Translations under genes and position numbers: made by a program
Assembly (NCBI GenBank): GCA_963762315.1
Contig: CAVXKO010000006.1
Coordinates: 558,001-622,000, forward strand
Source of the DNA: RPQJ01 sp963762315
GTDB taxonomy: Bacteria; Pseudomonadota; Gammaproteobacteria; Steroidobacterales; Steroidobacteraceae
Reading direction: 5' to 3'
Length of the DNA: 64,000 nt
Notes under the pieces: model-generated
The model's database searches: none
The model's input: the letters and a program-made list of their open reading frames with translations, nothing else
What the model was told of the DNA's origin: nothing
In this document: positions 38,012 to 46,535 of the stretch, one piece after another
How positions within the stretch are numbered: position 1 is the first letter of the stretch
Layout: the number at the start of each line of letters is the position of its first letter

Positions 38012-39196
38012 TCAACCGCCCAGCACGCTCGCGACATGACGCGCGATCATCAGCTCTTCGTCGGTTGGCACCACGTGGACTGAAACCGCGGACGTCCCGG
38101 CGCTGATGCGGCGTTGTTGTGCAAGATTGGCGGCGTCGTCCAGTTCGACGCCCAGCCAGCGCGCGCCGCGACAGATGCGGGCGCGAATCTCCGGCTGGTT
38201 CTCGCCGATGCCAGCCGTGAAGACGACCGCATCCACCCCGCCGAGCGCTGCGGCCAGCGAGCCCAGCTCGCGCGTCGCGCGATAGACGAACACCTCGACT
38301 GCCAGCTTCGCGGCTGGCACGTCGCTATCCAGCAGGTCGCGCATGTCGCTCGAGACGCCCGACATCCCGAGCAGTCCGGACTCGTGGTACAGCAGGCGCT
38401 CGACGTCGCGCACGCTGAACTTCATCTCGTCGAGCAGGAACAGGAGTACGCCGGGATCGATCGATCCGCTGCGTGTGCCCATCGGCAGGCCTTCGACGGC
38501 GGTGAATCCCATGGTGGTCGCGACGCTGCGCCCGCCCTGCATCGCGCACATGCTCGAACCGTTGCCGAGGTGGAACACGACCGTGCGTCCGCTCGCGGCA
38601 CGGGCGTCGATCTGCGGGAGGACCGTAGCCACGTACTCGTAGGAGAGCCCGTGAAAACCGTAACGGCGAACGCCCGCTTCTGCGAAGCGCGGCGGCAGCG
38701 CGAAGCGCTGCGCGGTCTCCGGGATGGTGCGATGAAAGGCGGTGTCGAAGCAGGCGATCTCCGGCACACCCGGCAACCGCTCCAGCAGGAGGCGAATGGC
38801 TGCGAGATTGTGCGGCTGGTGCAGCGGGGCGAGCGGCACGTACCGCTGCAGGCGTTCGAGGACGTCGCGGTCGACGAGCGTCGGCGCCATGAACTCGCGC
38901 CCGCCGTGCACGACGCGATGCCCGACACCGGCCAGCTCGGCGCCGTGGAGTTCCATGCGCAGGCACTCGAGCAGCACCTCGAACCCCTGCACGTGAGTCA
39001 TCGGGCCCTGGTCGAAGCGGCGGTCGGCCACGACCGTATCGTCGCGCCGCGCCGCGAATCGAGGCGCGGTGGCGAGCCCGGACAGCTGGCCACGCAGGTC
39101 GCGCTGCAGCTCGCGACCATCCCAGCGAAAGACGCAGAACTTGATGCTCGACGAGCCTGCGTTCAGGACGAGAATTGCACGCGGGGCCGCGCTCAT
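38012..39196 (-). CDS. ackA: Acetate kinase
   Basis: This 394-aa ASKHA-fold kinase interconverts acyl phosphate plus ADP with the acid plus ATP. Visible are ILVLNAGSSSIKFCVF (phosphate 1), GHRVVHGGREFMAPTLVD, CFDTAFHRTIPETAQRFALP, GFHGLSYEYV, VFHLGNGSSMCAMQGGRSV, MGTRSGSIDPGVLLFLL and VFTAGIGENQPEIRARIC. Start ATG 39196 is four bases into the end of the MaoC/phosphate-acyltransferase gene (ATGA overlap). Coupling to that gene and puuC suggests it harvests ATP from an acyl-CoA formed in polyamine/GABA breakdown. Confidence 0.94.
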   Translation of the reverse strand: MSAAPRAILVLNAGSSSIKFCVFRWDGRELQRDLRGQLSGLATAPRFAARRDDTVVADRRFDQGPMTHVQGFEVLLECLRMELHGAELAGVGHRVVHGGREFMAPTLVDRDVLERLQRYVPLAPLHQPHNLAAIRLLLERLPGVPEIACFDTAFHRTIPETAQRFALPPRFAEAGVRRYGFHGLSYEYVATVLPQIDARAASGRTVVFHLGNGSSMCAMQGGRSVATTMGFTAVEGLPMGTRSGSIDPGVLLFLLDEMKFSVRDVERLLYHESGLLGMSGVSSDMRDLLDSDVPAAKLAVEVFVYRATRELGSLAAALGGVDAVVFTAGIGENQPEIRARICRGARWLGVELDDAANLAQQRRISAGTSAVSVHVVPTDEELMIARHVASVLGG

Positions 39197-40586
39197 GTTT
39201 CGGGATCGCCGGATCCGCACGCCGGGCATGCACGAGGAGTTTCGCGACCGCCGCCGACCCGATGCGCATCCGCACGTTGTCGGCGCGACTGGTGAGGATC
39301 ACTGGCACGCGTGCGCCGAGCACGACGCCCGCGCTGTCGGCACCCGCAAAGTACTGCAACTGCTTGGCGAGCATGTTGCCGGCCTCGATGTTCGGCACGA
39401 GCAGGATGTCGGCCCGGCCCGCGACCGGCGAAACGATGCGCTTGGCGCGTGCGGCGCGCTCGCTGATCGCATTGTCGAACGCGAGCGGGCCGTCCAGGAT
39501 CGCGCCCGTGATCTGGCCGCGGTCCGCCATCTTGCAGAGCGCCGCGGCATCGAGCGTCGAGCGGATGTCCGGATTGACGGTCTCGACAGCCGACAGGATC
39601 GCGACCTTCGGCTGCTCCAGGCCGAGCGCACGCGCCAGGTCGATCGCATTGCGCACGATGTCGGCCTTTTCGTTGAGCGTCGGCTCGATGTTGATCGCCG
39701 CGTCGGTGACGAAGAGCATGCGCTCGTAGGCCGGCACGTCCATCACGAACACGTGGCTGATGCGCCGCTCCGTACGCAGGCCGCCTTGGGAGGCGATGAT
39801 CTCCGCCATGATCTCGTCCGTGTGCAGGCTGCCCTTCATCAGGGTTTCCACCTCGCCGGCGCGCGCGAGCGCCACGCCGGCCGCGGCCGAAGCATGACTG
39901 TGCTCGGTCGGCACGATCCGGAACGGGGAGATGTCGACACCACAGGCGGCCGCCACCGACTTGATGCGTGCCGGCGGGCCCACGAGCACCGGCACGATGA
40001 GCTTGCGGCGGGCGGATTCCACCGCGCCGAGCAGCGAATCGCGGTCGCACGGGTGGACGACGGCGCAACTCACCGCGTCGAGCGGCGCACAGCGCACCAG
40101 CAGGCGCGCGAACACGTCGTTTCGACGCAGCACGATCTCGGGCGTGGCGATCTCGGAATACGCCAGCTTGCCGCGCGGTGCTTCGACCACGACGGTGCCC
40201 CAGGCGACGCGGCGCCCCGCGGCACTGACGTCGCAATCGAAATCCACGAGACCCGAGGCCGCCTGCTTGCGCCGCGCGGTCACCGTGGCGGCGATTTCAT
40301 CCCCGACGTGAATGCGCCCGGCAAATTCGAGCTGCTGCGACACGATGCGCGTGCCCGGGCCGGGCAATCGCCGCTCCAGCATGCCGGAGATGATCGCCAC
40401 GGCTGCCACCGCATCGACGCTCAACTCCGAGTCGTCGGGGACCAGGCCGTCCTCGACGTGGAAGGGCTCGATGTCGCCCGAGACCAGCAACAACGCCTCG
40501 AGCTCGGTCTGCGTGATGGCGCGCTTCGCCGTCGCCGTGGCACCCGGCTCGATCTCGGCGAAGGTGACGTTGCTGTAGCCGCTCAT
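39193..40586 (-). CDS. Bifunctional MaoC-like hydratase / phosphate acetyl- or butyryltransferase (one frame break near 3' end)
   Basis: This protein of ~464 aa has an N-terminal hotdog/MaoC domain (residues ~1-145: FHVEDGLVPDDSELSVDAVA, RRLPGPGTRIVSQQLEFAGR) fused to a Pta/Ptb domain (~165-460: VHPCDRDSLLGAVESARRKL, TLMKGSLHTDEIMAEIIASQ, FVTDAAINIEPTLNEKADIV, ILDGPLAFDNAISERAA, ILLVPNIEAGNMLAKQL). The uninterrupted frame would run into ackA. A break near 39230 moves it into the frame ending at TGA 39193, which makes the expected ATGA overlap with ackA. Its own ATG overlaps the puuC stop. It probably converts an acyl-CoA to acyl phosphate for AckA. Confidence 0.86.
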
Positions 40587-42085
40587 CGCGAGAGGTCGAT
40601 CCAGGTGGTCTTCAGCTCGGTGTACTTGTCGAAAGCGTGCAGCGACTTGTCGCGACCGGTCCCTGACTGCTTATAGCCACCGAACGGCACGGTGATGTCG
40701 TCGGCATCGTAGCAGTTGACGTACACCATGCCCGCACGCAGGGCGCGCGCAATGCGGTGGGCCTTGGTGATGTCGCGCGTCCAGATGGCCGCGGCAAGGC
40801 CGTAGTCGACGCCGTTGCCGACGCGGACCGCTTCCTCGGCGTCCTTGACCGTGATCGTCGCGAGCACCGGCCCGAAGATCTCCTCGCGCGCAATCTTCAT
40901 GTCGGGCTTCACGTTCGAGAACACCGTCGGTTGCACGTAGCAGCCGCCCGTCTCCTCGCGCACCCGCTTGCCGCCCGCGAGCACCTTCGCGCCATCGGCA
41001 AGCCCGGATTCGATGTAACCGAGCACGGTCCTGGTCTGGATCTCGTCGACGAGGGCTCCGAGCCGCGTCGCCGGGTCGAGCGGATCGCCCGGCTGCATGC
41101 GCCGCGTGGCCGCGACGACCTTCTCGAGCACCGCGTCGCGCACGCTCTCTTCCACCACGAGCCGCGACGCGGCCGTGCACATTTCGCCCTGGTTGAAGAA
41201 GATCGCGGACGCCGCGGTGGCCGCCGCCGCGTCGAGGTCCGGGCAGTCCGCCAGGATGATGTTGGGCGACTTGCCGCCGCACTCGAGCCAGACGCGCTTC
41301 ATGTTCGACTGGCCCGAGTACTGCAGCATGAGCTTGCCGGTGCGCGTCGAGCCGGTGAAGCCGATGCAGTCGACGTCCATGTGCAGCGCGAGCGACTGGC
41401 CGGCCGTGTGGCCGAAGCCCGGCAGCACGTTGAACACGCCATCGGGAATGCCGGCCTCGGAGGCAAGCGCGGCAATGCGGATCGCGGTGAGCGGCGATTT
41501 CTCGGACGGCTTGAGGATGAACGAATTGCCAGCGGCCAGCGCCGGGCCGATCTTCCAGGCCGCCATGATCAGGGGAAAATTCCACGGCACGATGGCCGCC
41601 ACGACGCCGACCGGCTCGCGCGTGATCAGCGCCAGCGCGTCGTGGCTCGTCGGCGCGACCTCGTCGTACACCTTGTCCACGGCTTCGGCGTACCACGCGA
41701 TGCAGCGCGCGGTCGACGGAATGTCCACCGCAAGGCTGTCGGAGATGGGCTTGCCCATGTCGATCGTCTCGAGCAGCGCCAGCTCTTCCTTGTGCTGCAG
41801 GATCAGCTCGGCGAATCGCTGCAGCACGCGCTTGCGCTCGCGCGGCGCCTGGCGCGACCACACGCCGCTCTCGAATGCGCGCCGCGCCGCAGCGACCGCG
41901 CGATCGACGTCCGCGGCATCGGTGGACGCGACCTTCGCGATCACCTTGCCGTCGATCGGGCTCACGCAGTCGAACTGAGCGCCCGACTGCGCCGGCACGT
42001 ACTTGCCGTCGACGAAGGCCTGACCGTTGATGGAGAGCGCGCGGGCGCGGTCGCGCCAGCTGAGATCGGTGCCGATGACGGTCAT
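40583..42085 (-). CDS. puuC: Gamma-glutamyl-gamma-aminobutyraldehyde dehydrogenase (aldehyde dehydrogenase)
   Basis: This 500-aa NAD(P)-dependent aldehyde dehydrogenase oxidises the aldehyde made by PuuB. The ALDH core is complete: AAIVPWNFPLIMAAWKIGPA, ILKPSEKSPLTAIRIAALA, GFTGSTRTGKLMLQYSG, catalytic Glu in VWLECGGKSPNIILADC, catalytic Cys in FFNQGEMCTAASRLVVEE, and the C-terminal VPFGGYKQSGTGRDKSLHAF. The overall match is PuuC. It follows puuR by 21 bp and overlaps the MaoC/Pta gene by 4 bp, so the four minus-strand genes from puuR to ackA look like one operon. Confidence 0.93.
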   Translation of the reverse strand: MTVIGTDLSWRDRARALSINGQAFVDGKYVPAQSGAQFDCVSPIDGKVIAKVASTDAADVDRAVAAARRAFESGVWSRQAPRERKRVLQRFAELILQHKEELALLETIDMGKPISDSLAVDIPSTARCIAWYAEAVDKVYDEVAPTSHDALALITREPVGVVAAIVPWNFPLIMAAWKIGPALAAGNSFILKPSEKSPLTAIRIAALASEAGIPDGVFNVLPGFGHTAGQSLALHMDVDCIGFTGSTRTGKLMLQYSGQSNMKRVWLECGGKSPNIILADCPDLDAAAATAASAIFFNQGEMCTAASRLVVEESVRDAVLEKVVAATRRMQPGDPLDPATRLGALVDEIQTRTVLGYIESGLADGAKVLAGGKRVREETGGCYVQPTVFSNVKPDMKIAREEIFGPVLATITVKDAEEAVRVGNGVDYGLAAAIWTRDITKAHRIARALRAGMVYVNCYDADDITVPFGGYKQSGTGRDKSLHAFDKYTELKTTWIDLSR

Positions 42086-42106
42086 GCGTGGACTTCCCGG
42101 ATGTTT

Positions 42107-42664
42107 CTAGAACGTCGGCGGCGTCGCCGCCGAGATGATTTCGCAGGGCTCGGATCCGGCGTTGCGGAACCGGTGAGGGATGGCGCTGGTGAAGTAATAG
42201 GCGTCGCCCGGGCCGAGCACGCGGCTCTCGCCGCCGACGGTGAGCTCGATGCGGCCGCGAACCACGACGCCGCCCTCCTCGCCCGCATGGCGCAGCATGT
42301 CCGTGCCCGTATCGGCGCCGGGCGCATACTTCTCGTGCATCAGTGCCATCGAACGATTCGCGCGCCGCGCGGCGACGAGGCGCAGCGACACACTGCGGTC
42401 GCCAAGGTCCACGAGCTCGTCGCCCCGGAAGAACACCTGCGGGCTCGCCGACAGGTCGAGCGTGAAGAACTCGGCGAGCGACATCGGGATGCCGTCGAGC
42501 ACTTTCTTCAGCGAACTGACGGACGGGCTGACCCGGTTCTGCTCGATTAGCGAGATCAGGCCGTTGGTAACGCCCGCGCGCTTGGCGAGTTCACGCTGCG
42601 ACATCCCGTACATGGTGCGCACGGTGCGCAGGTGCGCCCCTACGTCGATGGTGAGTTCGGCCAC
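42107..42664 (-). CDS. puuR: PuuR-like HTH/cupin transcriptional regulator
   Basis: This 185-aa repressor-type regulator has an N-terminal XRE helix-turn-helix (GMSQRELAKRAGVTNGLISL, IEQNRVSPSVSSLKKVLDGI) and a C-terminal cupin ligand domain (LRHAGEEGGVVVRGRIELTV, GPGDAYYFTSAIPHRFRN, IISAATPPTF). E. coli PuuR, recalled from memory, has the same layout and ends with a similar SAHTPTTF. GTG 42664 gives the same length and N-terminal alignment as that PuuR. Other possible starts are GTG 42685 and TTG 42736, the last overlapping a promoter. It probably senses putrescine and controls the divergent aminotransferase and its own operon. Confidence 0.88.
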   Translation of the reverse strand: MAELTIDVGAHLRTVRTMYGMSQRELAKRAGVTNGLISLIEQNRVSPSVSSLKKVLDGIPMSLAEFFTLDLSASPQVFFRGDELVDLGDRSVSLRLVAARRANRSMALMHEKYAPGADTGTDMLRHAGEEGGVVVRGRIELTVGGESRVLGPGDAYYFTSAIPHRFRNAGSEPCEIISAATPPTF

Positions 42665-42701
42665 GGAGTGTTGAATATCCTGCACAGAAGGGTCGTAAGT
42701 A

Positions 42702-42749
42702 CGCGAAATTTCAAGCTCATTTGAGCCTAGTGTCAATTTTTCTTATCAT
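42702..42749. promoter_or_regulatory. Divergent promoter region between puuR and the omega-aminotransferase gene
   Basis: Plus strand: TTGAGC (42721-42726), 17 bp, TATCAT (42744-42749), followed ~30 bp later by ATG 42781. Minus strand: TTGACA (42736-42731), 17 bp, TGAAAT (about 42713-42708), reading toward puuR. The two promoters overlap within 48 bp, a natural place for a PuuR operator. The assignment is by eye. Confidence 0.5.
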
Positions 42750-42780
42750 CCATCCCCCAGCCCACCTGCCGGTGACCCCC

Positions 42781-44106
42781 ATGTCCGCGAAGCCAAAGTT
42801 CGACCGCGCCGACCTCGAAGCGTTCTGGATGCCGTTCACCGCGAACCGGCAGTTCAAGTCCAAGCCGCGCTTGCTCGCGCGTGCCGAGGGCATGCACTAC
42901 TGGACGCCGGAGGGGCGCCAGATCCTCGACGGCGTCGCCGGACTCTGGTGCGTCAATGCCGGGCACGGACGCAAGGAAATTGCCGAAGCCGTGAGCAGGC
43001 AGATCAGCGAGATGGAATACGCGCCGCCGTTCCAGATGGGACACCCGGGCGCGTTCGAACTTGCAAACGAAGTGGTGAACTGGCTGCCGAAGGGCATCGA
43101 CCACGTGTTCTTCACCAACTCGGGCTCCGAGTCGGTGGACACCGCGCTCAAGATCGCGCTCGCCTACCACCGCGTCCGCGGCGAAGGCACTCGCACCCGC
43201 TTCATCGGCCGCGAGCGTGGCTACCACGGCGTCGGCTTTGGCGGCATCAGCGTCGGCGGCATGGTCAACAACCGGAAATTCTTCGGCACGATGCTTCCCG
43301 GCGTCGACCACCTGCCGCACACGCATGACTTGAAGCACAACGCGTTCACGCGCGGCGAGCCCGAATGGGGCGCGCACCTCGCCGACGACCTCGAGCGTAT
43401 CGTCGCACTGCACGACGCCAGCAACATTGCCGCCGTGATCGTCGAGCCGGTCGCGGGGTCGACGGGCGTGCTGATGCCGCCGAAGGGCTATCTCAAGCGC
43501 CTGCGCGAGATCTGCACCCGGCACGGCATCCTGCTGATCTTCGACGAGGTCATCACCGGCTTCGGCCGCCTCGGGTCACCGTTCGCGGCACAGCATTTCG
43601 ACGTGATGCCCGACATGATCACGATGGCGAAGGGGCTCACCAACGGCGCGGTGCCGATGGGCGCGGTGGCGGCGCGCAAGGAAATCTACGAGACGTTCAT
43701 GCAGGGGCCGGACAACGCCATCGAGCTGTTCCACGGCTACACCTACTCGGCGCACCCCGTCGCCTGCGCGGCGGGCATCGCGACGCAGCAGATCTACAGG
43801 CGCGACGGACTGCTGACGCGCGCGAAGGAAATGGACTCGTACTGGGCCGACGCGGTGCACTCGCTGAAGGGCCTGCCGCACGTGATCGACCTGCGCAACA
43901 TGGGGTTGATCGGCGCCATCGAACTCGAGCCGATCGCGGGCAAGCCGGGCGCGCGCGGCTTCGACACGTTCGTGCGTGCCTTCGAGGCAGGCATCCTGAT
44001 CCGCGTCACCGGCGACATCGTCGCGCTGTCGCCGCCGCTGATCATCGAGCGCAGGCACGTCGACGAGTTGTTCGGGAAGCTGGCCGAGGTGCTGAAAGCC
44101 GGTTGA
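42781..44106 (+). CDS. Omega-amino acid--pyruvate aminotransferase (class III)
   Basis: This 441-aa class-III PLP aminotransferase is close to beta-alanine/omega-amino-acid:pyruvate aminotransferases. It has FWMPFTANRQFKSKPRLLAR, FTNSGSESVDTALKIALAYH, GRERGYHGVGFGGISVGGMV, LLIFDEVITGFGRLGSPFAA, the PLP lysine in MITMAKGLTNGAVPMGAVAA, and SPPLIIERRHVDELFGKL. ATG 42781 is preferred over an upstream in-frame codon at 42721 because homology begins here and the earlier one lies in the promoter. It diverges from puuR. It probably processes GABA, beta-alanine or a polyamine-derived omega-amino acid. Confidence 0.9.
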   Translation: MSAKPKFDRADLEAFWMPFTANRQFKSKPRLLARAEGMHYWTPEGRQILDGVAGLWCVNAGHGRKEIAEAVSRQISEMEYAPPFQMGHPGAFELANEVVNWLPKGIDHVFFTNSGSESVDTALKIALAYHRVRGEGTRTRFIGRERGYHGVGFGGISVGGMVNNRKFFGTMLPGVDHLPHTHDLKHNAFTRGEPEWGAHLADDLERIVALHDASNIAAVIVEPVAGSTGVLMPPKGYLKRLREICTRHGILLIFDEVITGFGRLGSPFAAQHFDVMPDMITMAKGLTNGAVPMGAVAARKEIYETFMQGPDNAIELFHGYTYSAHPVACAAGIATQQIYRRDGLLTRAKEMDSYWADAVHSLKGLPHVIDLRNMGLIGAIELEPIAGKPGARGFDTFVRAFEAGILIRVTGDIVALSPPLIIERRHVDELFGKLAEVLKAG

Positions 44107-44173
44107 CTGCCCGCACCCGTCGTTGCGCGCCCCTCACCCATGCGTTGCGCGCCCCTCACCCGACCGTCGGTCG

Positions 44174-44247
44174 ACCTCTCCCGCAAGCGGGAGAGGTAAA
44201 GCCCCTCACACCCGGCTGCGCCGACCTCTCCCGCAGGCGGGAGAGGT
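44174..44247. repeat. REP-like palindromes, two copies
   Basis: Two cores CTCTCCCGC-AA-GCGGGAGAG (44174-44197) and the same with loop AG (44224-44247) are spaced 50 bp apart. They are linked by CCCTCAC...CGGCTGCG-type sequence. They lie between convergent aminotransferase and TorF genes and belong to the family also found near 31.2, 55.8 and 58.4 kb. Confidence 0.85.
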
Positions 44248-44288
44248 AAAAAAGAACGCCCGACCCCCTGTCGGGGACCGGGCGTTCT
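44248..44288 (-). terminator. Intrinsic terminator of the first TorF gene
   Basis: On the minus strand AGAACGCCCG and CGGGCGTTCT (44279-44288 with 44253-44262) form a 10-bp stem. An inner CCCC/GGGG pairing extends it, and TTTTTT (44253-44248) follows. It lies ~20 bp after the stop at 44307. Confidence 0.9.
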
Positions 44289-44306
44289 CATAGGCTCAGG
44301 CGCTGC

Positions 44307-45020
44307 TTATTCGCTGGCCGCTTCTTCGCCCTTCGACCACGGGAACGTGGTGGAGATCGAGAAGATCGCGCGCGCATCCGTGTTCCCGACGTCGTTCGGC
44401 GCGTTGTTGAGCGCCTTGAGGTCGCTGCCGTCGACGTACTTCAGGCCAAGCGTGAAATGGCTGACCGTGTACGTCACGCCCACCGACCAGTCGAAGTAGT
44501 TGTCGTCGCCCCAGTAATCGCCGTCGCTGTAGCCGGCGTGCAGGGAGAGACCAAAGTTCGCCGGCAGTTCGAAGTTCGCACTTCCGTCGTAGTAGAACGC
44601 ATCGTCGCCGGCCGGGCCGCCGCCGAAATCGTTCGAGTACCACACCTTGCCTTTCAGGAATTTCCAGCCGATCGAGGCGTAGATTTCCGCGAAATCGTAG
44701 AGGTCGTTCGACTGCGGGTAGGTGTACACGATGAGGCCGACGTCCCAGGGGAACGTCTCGCCGCCGGTGATGCCGCCGTACAGGTCGAGTTCCCAGTTCT
44801 CGTCCCCGCCGAAATCGACGTTGGACGCCCAGGCGCCCGCGTAGAGCCCGTGCGAACCCGAATAATCGACGCTGCCCTGCAGGGCAGGGTTGTTGCGTGT
44901 CTGCGTGATGCCGCGGAAATCGTAGTCGCTGACAGCCGTCACCGTGCTGGTGACCTCGGCCTGCGCGACAGCTGCCGACATCGTCAGGACGAGTGCGGCG
45001 AGAACCTGGCTCAATTTCAT
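44307..45020 (-). CDS. TorF family putative porin, copy 1
   Basis: This 237-aa outer-membrane beta-barrel protein has a signal peptide (MKLSQVLAALVLTMSAAVAQ, cut near AEV). Family segments are VTAVSDYDFRGITQTRNNPA, GLYAGAWASNVDFGGDENWE, EIYASIGWKFLKGKVWYSND and SHFTLGLKYVDGSDLKALNN. The start is ATG 45020, preceded by GGAAGGGGG; an upstream in-frame start is rejected because it precedes this site. It is a tandem paralogue of the next gene. Its terminator is at 44248-44288. The transported substrate is unknown. Confidence 0.9.
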   Translation of the reverse strand: MKLSQVLAALVLTMSAAVAQAEVTSTVTAVSDYDFRGITQTRNNPALQGSVDYSGSHGLYAGAWASNVDFGGDENWELDLYGGITGGETFPWDVGLIVYTYPQSNDLYDFAEIYASIGWKFLKGKVWYSNDFGGGPAGDDAFYYDGSANFELPANFGLSLHAGYSDGDYWGDDNYFDWSVGVTYTVSHFTLGLKYVDGSDLKALNNAPNDVGNTDARAIFSISTTFPWSKGEEAASE

Positions 45021-45193
45021 GATGCCCCCTTCCGTTGTATCGGAACAACAATGACGAATATTGATAGGGAGGAAGTGTATCAGAAGTGACACGGTTCGCT
45101 ATCGACAAGCACGGTGGCGCTCCGAATGAGACGCCCGCCCCCGCCAGGAGGGCAGGCGTTCGGTGGATCGCCGGCGGTCCGCGGGCCCGGCGC

Positions 45194-45895
45194 CTATTCC
45201 TTGCTCCACGGGAATGTCGTGGAGACCGAGAAGATAGCGCGCGCGTCGCTGCTGCCGACGTCGTCGACCGTGTTGTTGGCCGGCTTGAGGTCGCTGCCGT
45301 CGACGTACTTCAGGCCGAGCGTGAAGTGGCTGACCGCGTAGGTCACGCCCACGGACCAGTCGGTGTAGCCACCGCCGTAGTAACGATCCCAGTAGTTGCC
45401 GTCGCTGTAGCCGACGTGCGCCGACGCGGCGAAGTTGGCCGGCAGCGGGACGTTGGCATTGGCTTCGTAGTACTCGGCCGACTCGCTGGCGTTGCCGAAG
45501 TCGTTCGAATACCAGATCTTGCCGGACAGCCACTTCCAGCCGAGGCTGGCGTAGATTTCGGGGAAATCGATGCTGTCGGCGCCCGGATAGGTGTAATAGA
45601 TCGCGCCGACGTCGTAGGTGATCGTTTCGCCGCCGCGGAAGCCCGCGTAGATGTCGAGTTCGACGTTCTCGTCACAGCAGTTGCCGAAGTCGACATTGCT
45701 GCCCCACGCCCCGATGTAGAAGCCGCTCTCGTGCGCGTAGTCGATGCTGCCCTGCAAGGCCGGGTTCTGCGCGGTCTGGGTGATGCCGCGGAAGTCGTAA
45801 TCGGAAACCGCCGTGACGGTCCCGGTGATGTCGGCGTGAGCTGCCGCTGCCGACATCGCCAGGATGAGCGCAGCCAGGCCATGACTCAATTTCAT
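45194..45895 (-). CDS. TorF family putative porin, copy 2
   Basis: This 233-aa protein is similar along its length to copy 1: signal peptide MKLSHGLAALILAMSAAAAH, VTAVSDYDFRGITQTAQNPA, GFYIGAWGSNVDFGNCCDEN, IYASLGWKWLSGKIWYSNDF and TFPWSKE at the end. An adjacent Cys pair (NCCDE) is unlike copy 1. Both genes share a GATACAA-GGG stretch just before the start, suggesting a duplicated leader. The separate upstream gap of ~240 bp probably holds its promoter. A weak GC-rich hairpin without a T-tract (about 45130-45160) follows it. Confidence 0.9.
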   Translation of the reverse strand: MKLSHGLAALILAMSAAAAHADITGTVTAVSDYDFRGITQTAQNPALQGSIDYAHESGFYIGAWGSNVDFGNCCDENVELDIYAGFRGGETITYDVGAIYYTYPGADSIDFPEIYASLGWKWLSGKIWYSNDFGNASESAEYYEANANVPLPANFAASAHVGYSDGNYWDRYYGGGYTDWSVGVTYAVSHFTLGLKYVDGSDLKPANNTVDDVGSSDARAIFSVSTTFPWSKE

Positions 45896-45959
45896 CTCGT
45901 ACCCCTTGTATCAAAAAAACGACAATATATTCAGGTGAACTTCAACAATTGTAGCATTG

Positions 45960-45973
45960 GAAACACGTGTTTC
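45960..45973. promoter_or_regulatory. Perfect 14-bp palindrome upstream of TorF copy 2
   Basis: GAAACACGTGTTTC is a perfect dyad 65 bp upstream of the TorF copy 2 ATG. TACAAT on the minus strand (about 45950-45955) could be a -10 box next to it. The rest of the gap 45974-46136 shows nothing I can name. It is a candidate operator, unverified. Confidence 0.35.
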
Positions 45974-46136
45974 TTGCAGCGCACACAGCGTCTGCCGCCT
46001 GCGCCCAGTCACTGCAGGAAACGTGCCAGCACGAGATGCGGGAAAACGGCCGGATTTGTGCCGGGAATGCACCGCGCCGGCGCAGCGGCGGGCGCGGCCC
46101 GCACTGCATTGGACCAGACGACTGCCGCGCGCGGTA

Positions 46137-46517
46137 TCAGGCGCCGGCCGACGGCTCGTAGATCGCGTAGAACTTGCGGGCCGGCTCGAGCACTTCCCAG
46201 AGCCCGTGGAAGCCGGCCGGCATCACGAAGCAATCGCCCGGGCCGAAGGTCCACGAGCGCCCCGTGTCGTCGCTGATCCGTACGCGCCCTTCCGTCAGCA
46301 CGCACAACTCGTTCTCCGTGTACGACACCCGCCACGCCCCGGGGCTGCTGCGCCAGATACCGGCGAAGAACTTGCCCGTCGCGTCGGTGAAGAGGTTGCG
46401 CACGTGCTGCGCCGGCGTCTTGCTGCCGGGCGCGAGGCGTGCCGGATCGAGGCCGAGCGGCTCCTCGTGGCCGGTGAACTCGTCGATCTTCAGGACTTCG
46501 GGACCCCGCTCGCTCAT
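46137..46517 (-). CDS. Cupin domain protein
   Basis: This 126-aa single-cupin protein of the Cupin_3/DUF861-like type has conserved strands around WRVSYTENELCVLTEGRVRI, then FGPGDCFVMPAGFHGLWEVL, and ends KFYAIYEPSAGA. The metal His set is reduced, as in this subfamily. Such small cupins often sit next to polyamine or ethanolamine catabolic genes. Its own role is not known. It lies 18 bp after the phosphoribosyltransferase gene in the same direction, so it may be co-transcribed with it. Confidence 0.8.
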   Translation of the reverse strand: MSERGPEVLKIDEFTGHEEPLGLDPARLAPGSKTPAQHVRNLFTDATGKFFAGIWRSSPGAWRVSYTENELCVLTEGRVRISDDTGRSWTFGPGDCFVMPAGFHGLWEVLEPARKFYAIYEPSAGA

Positions 46518-46535
46518 GGCAGCTCTCCGTGGGTG

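Noticed and set aside
39069..40676. 535-aa plus-strand open frame
   Set aside because: It is antisense to the MaoC/phosphotransacylase gene, which has full domain motifs.
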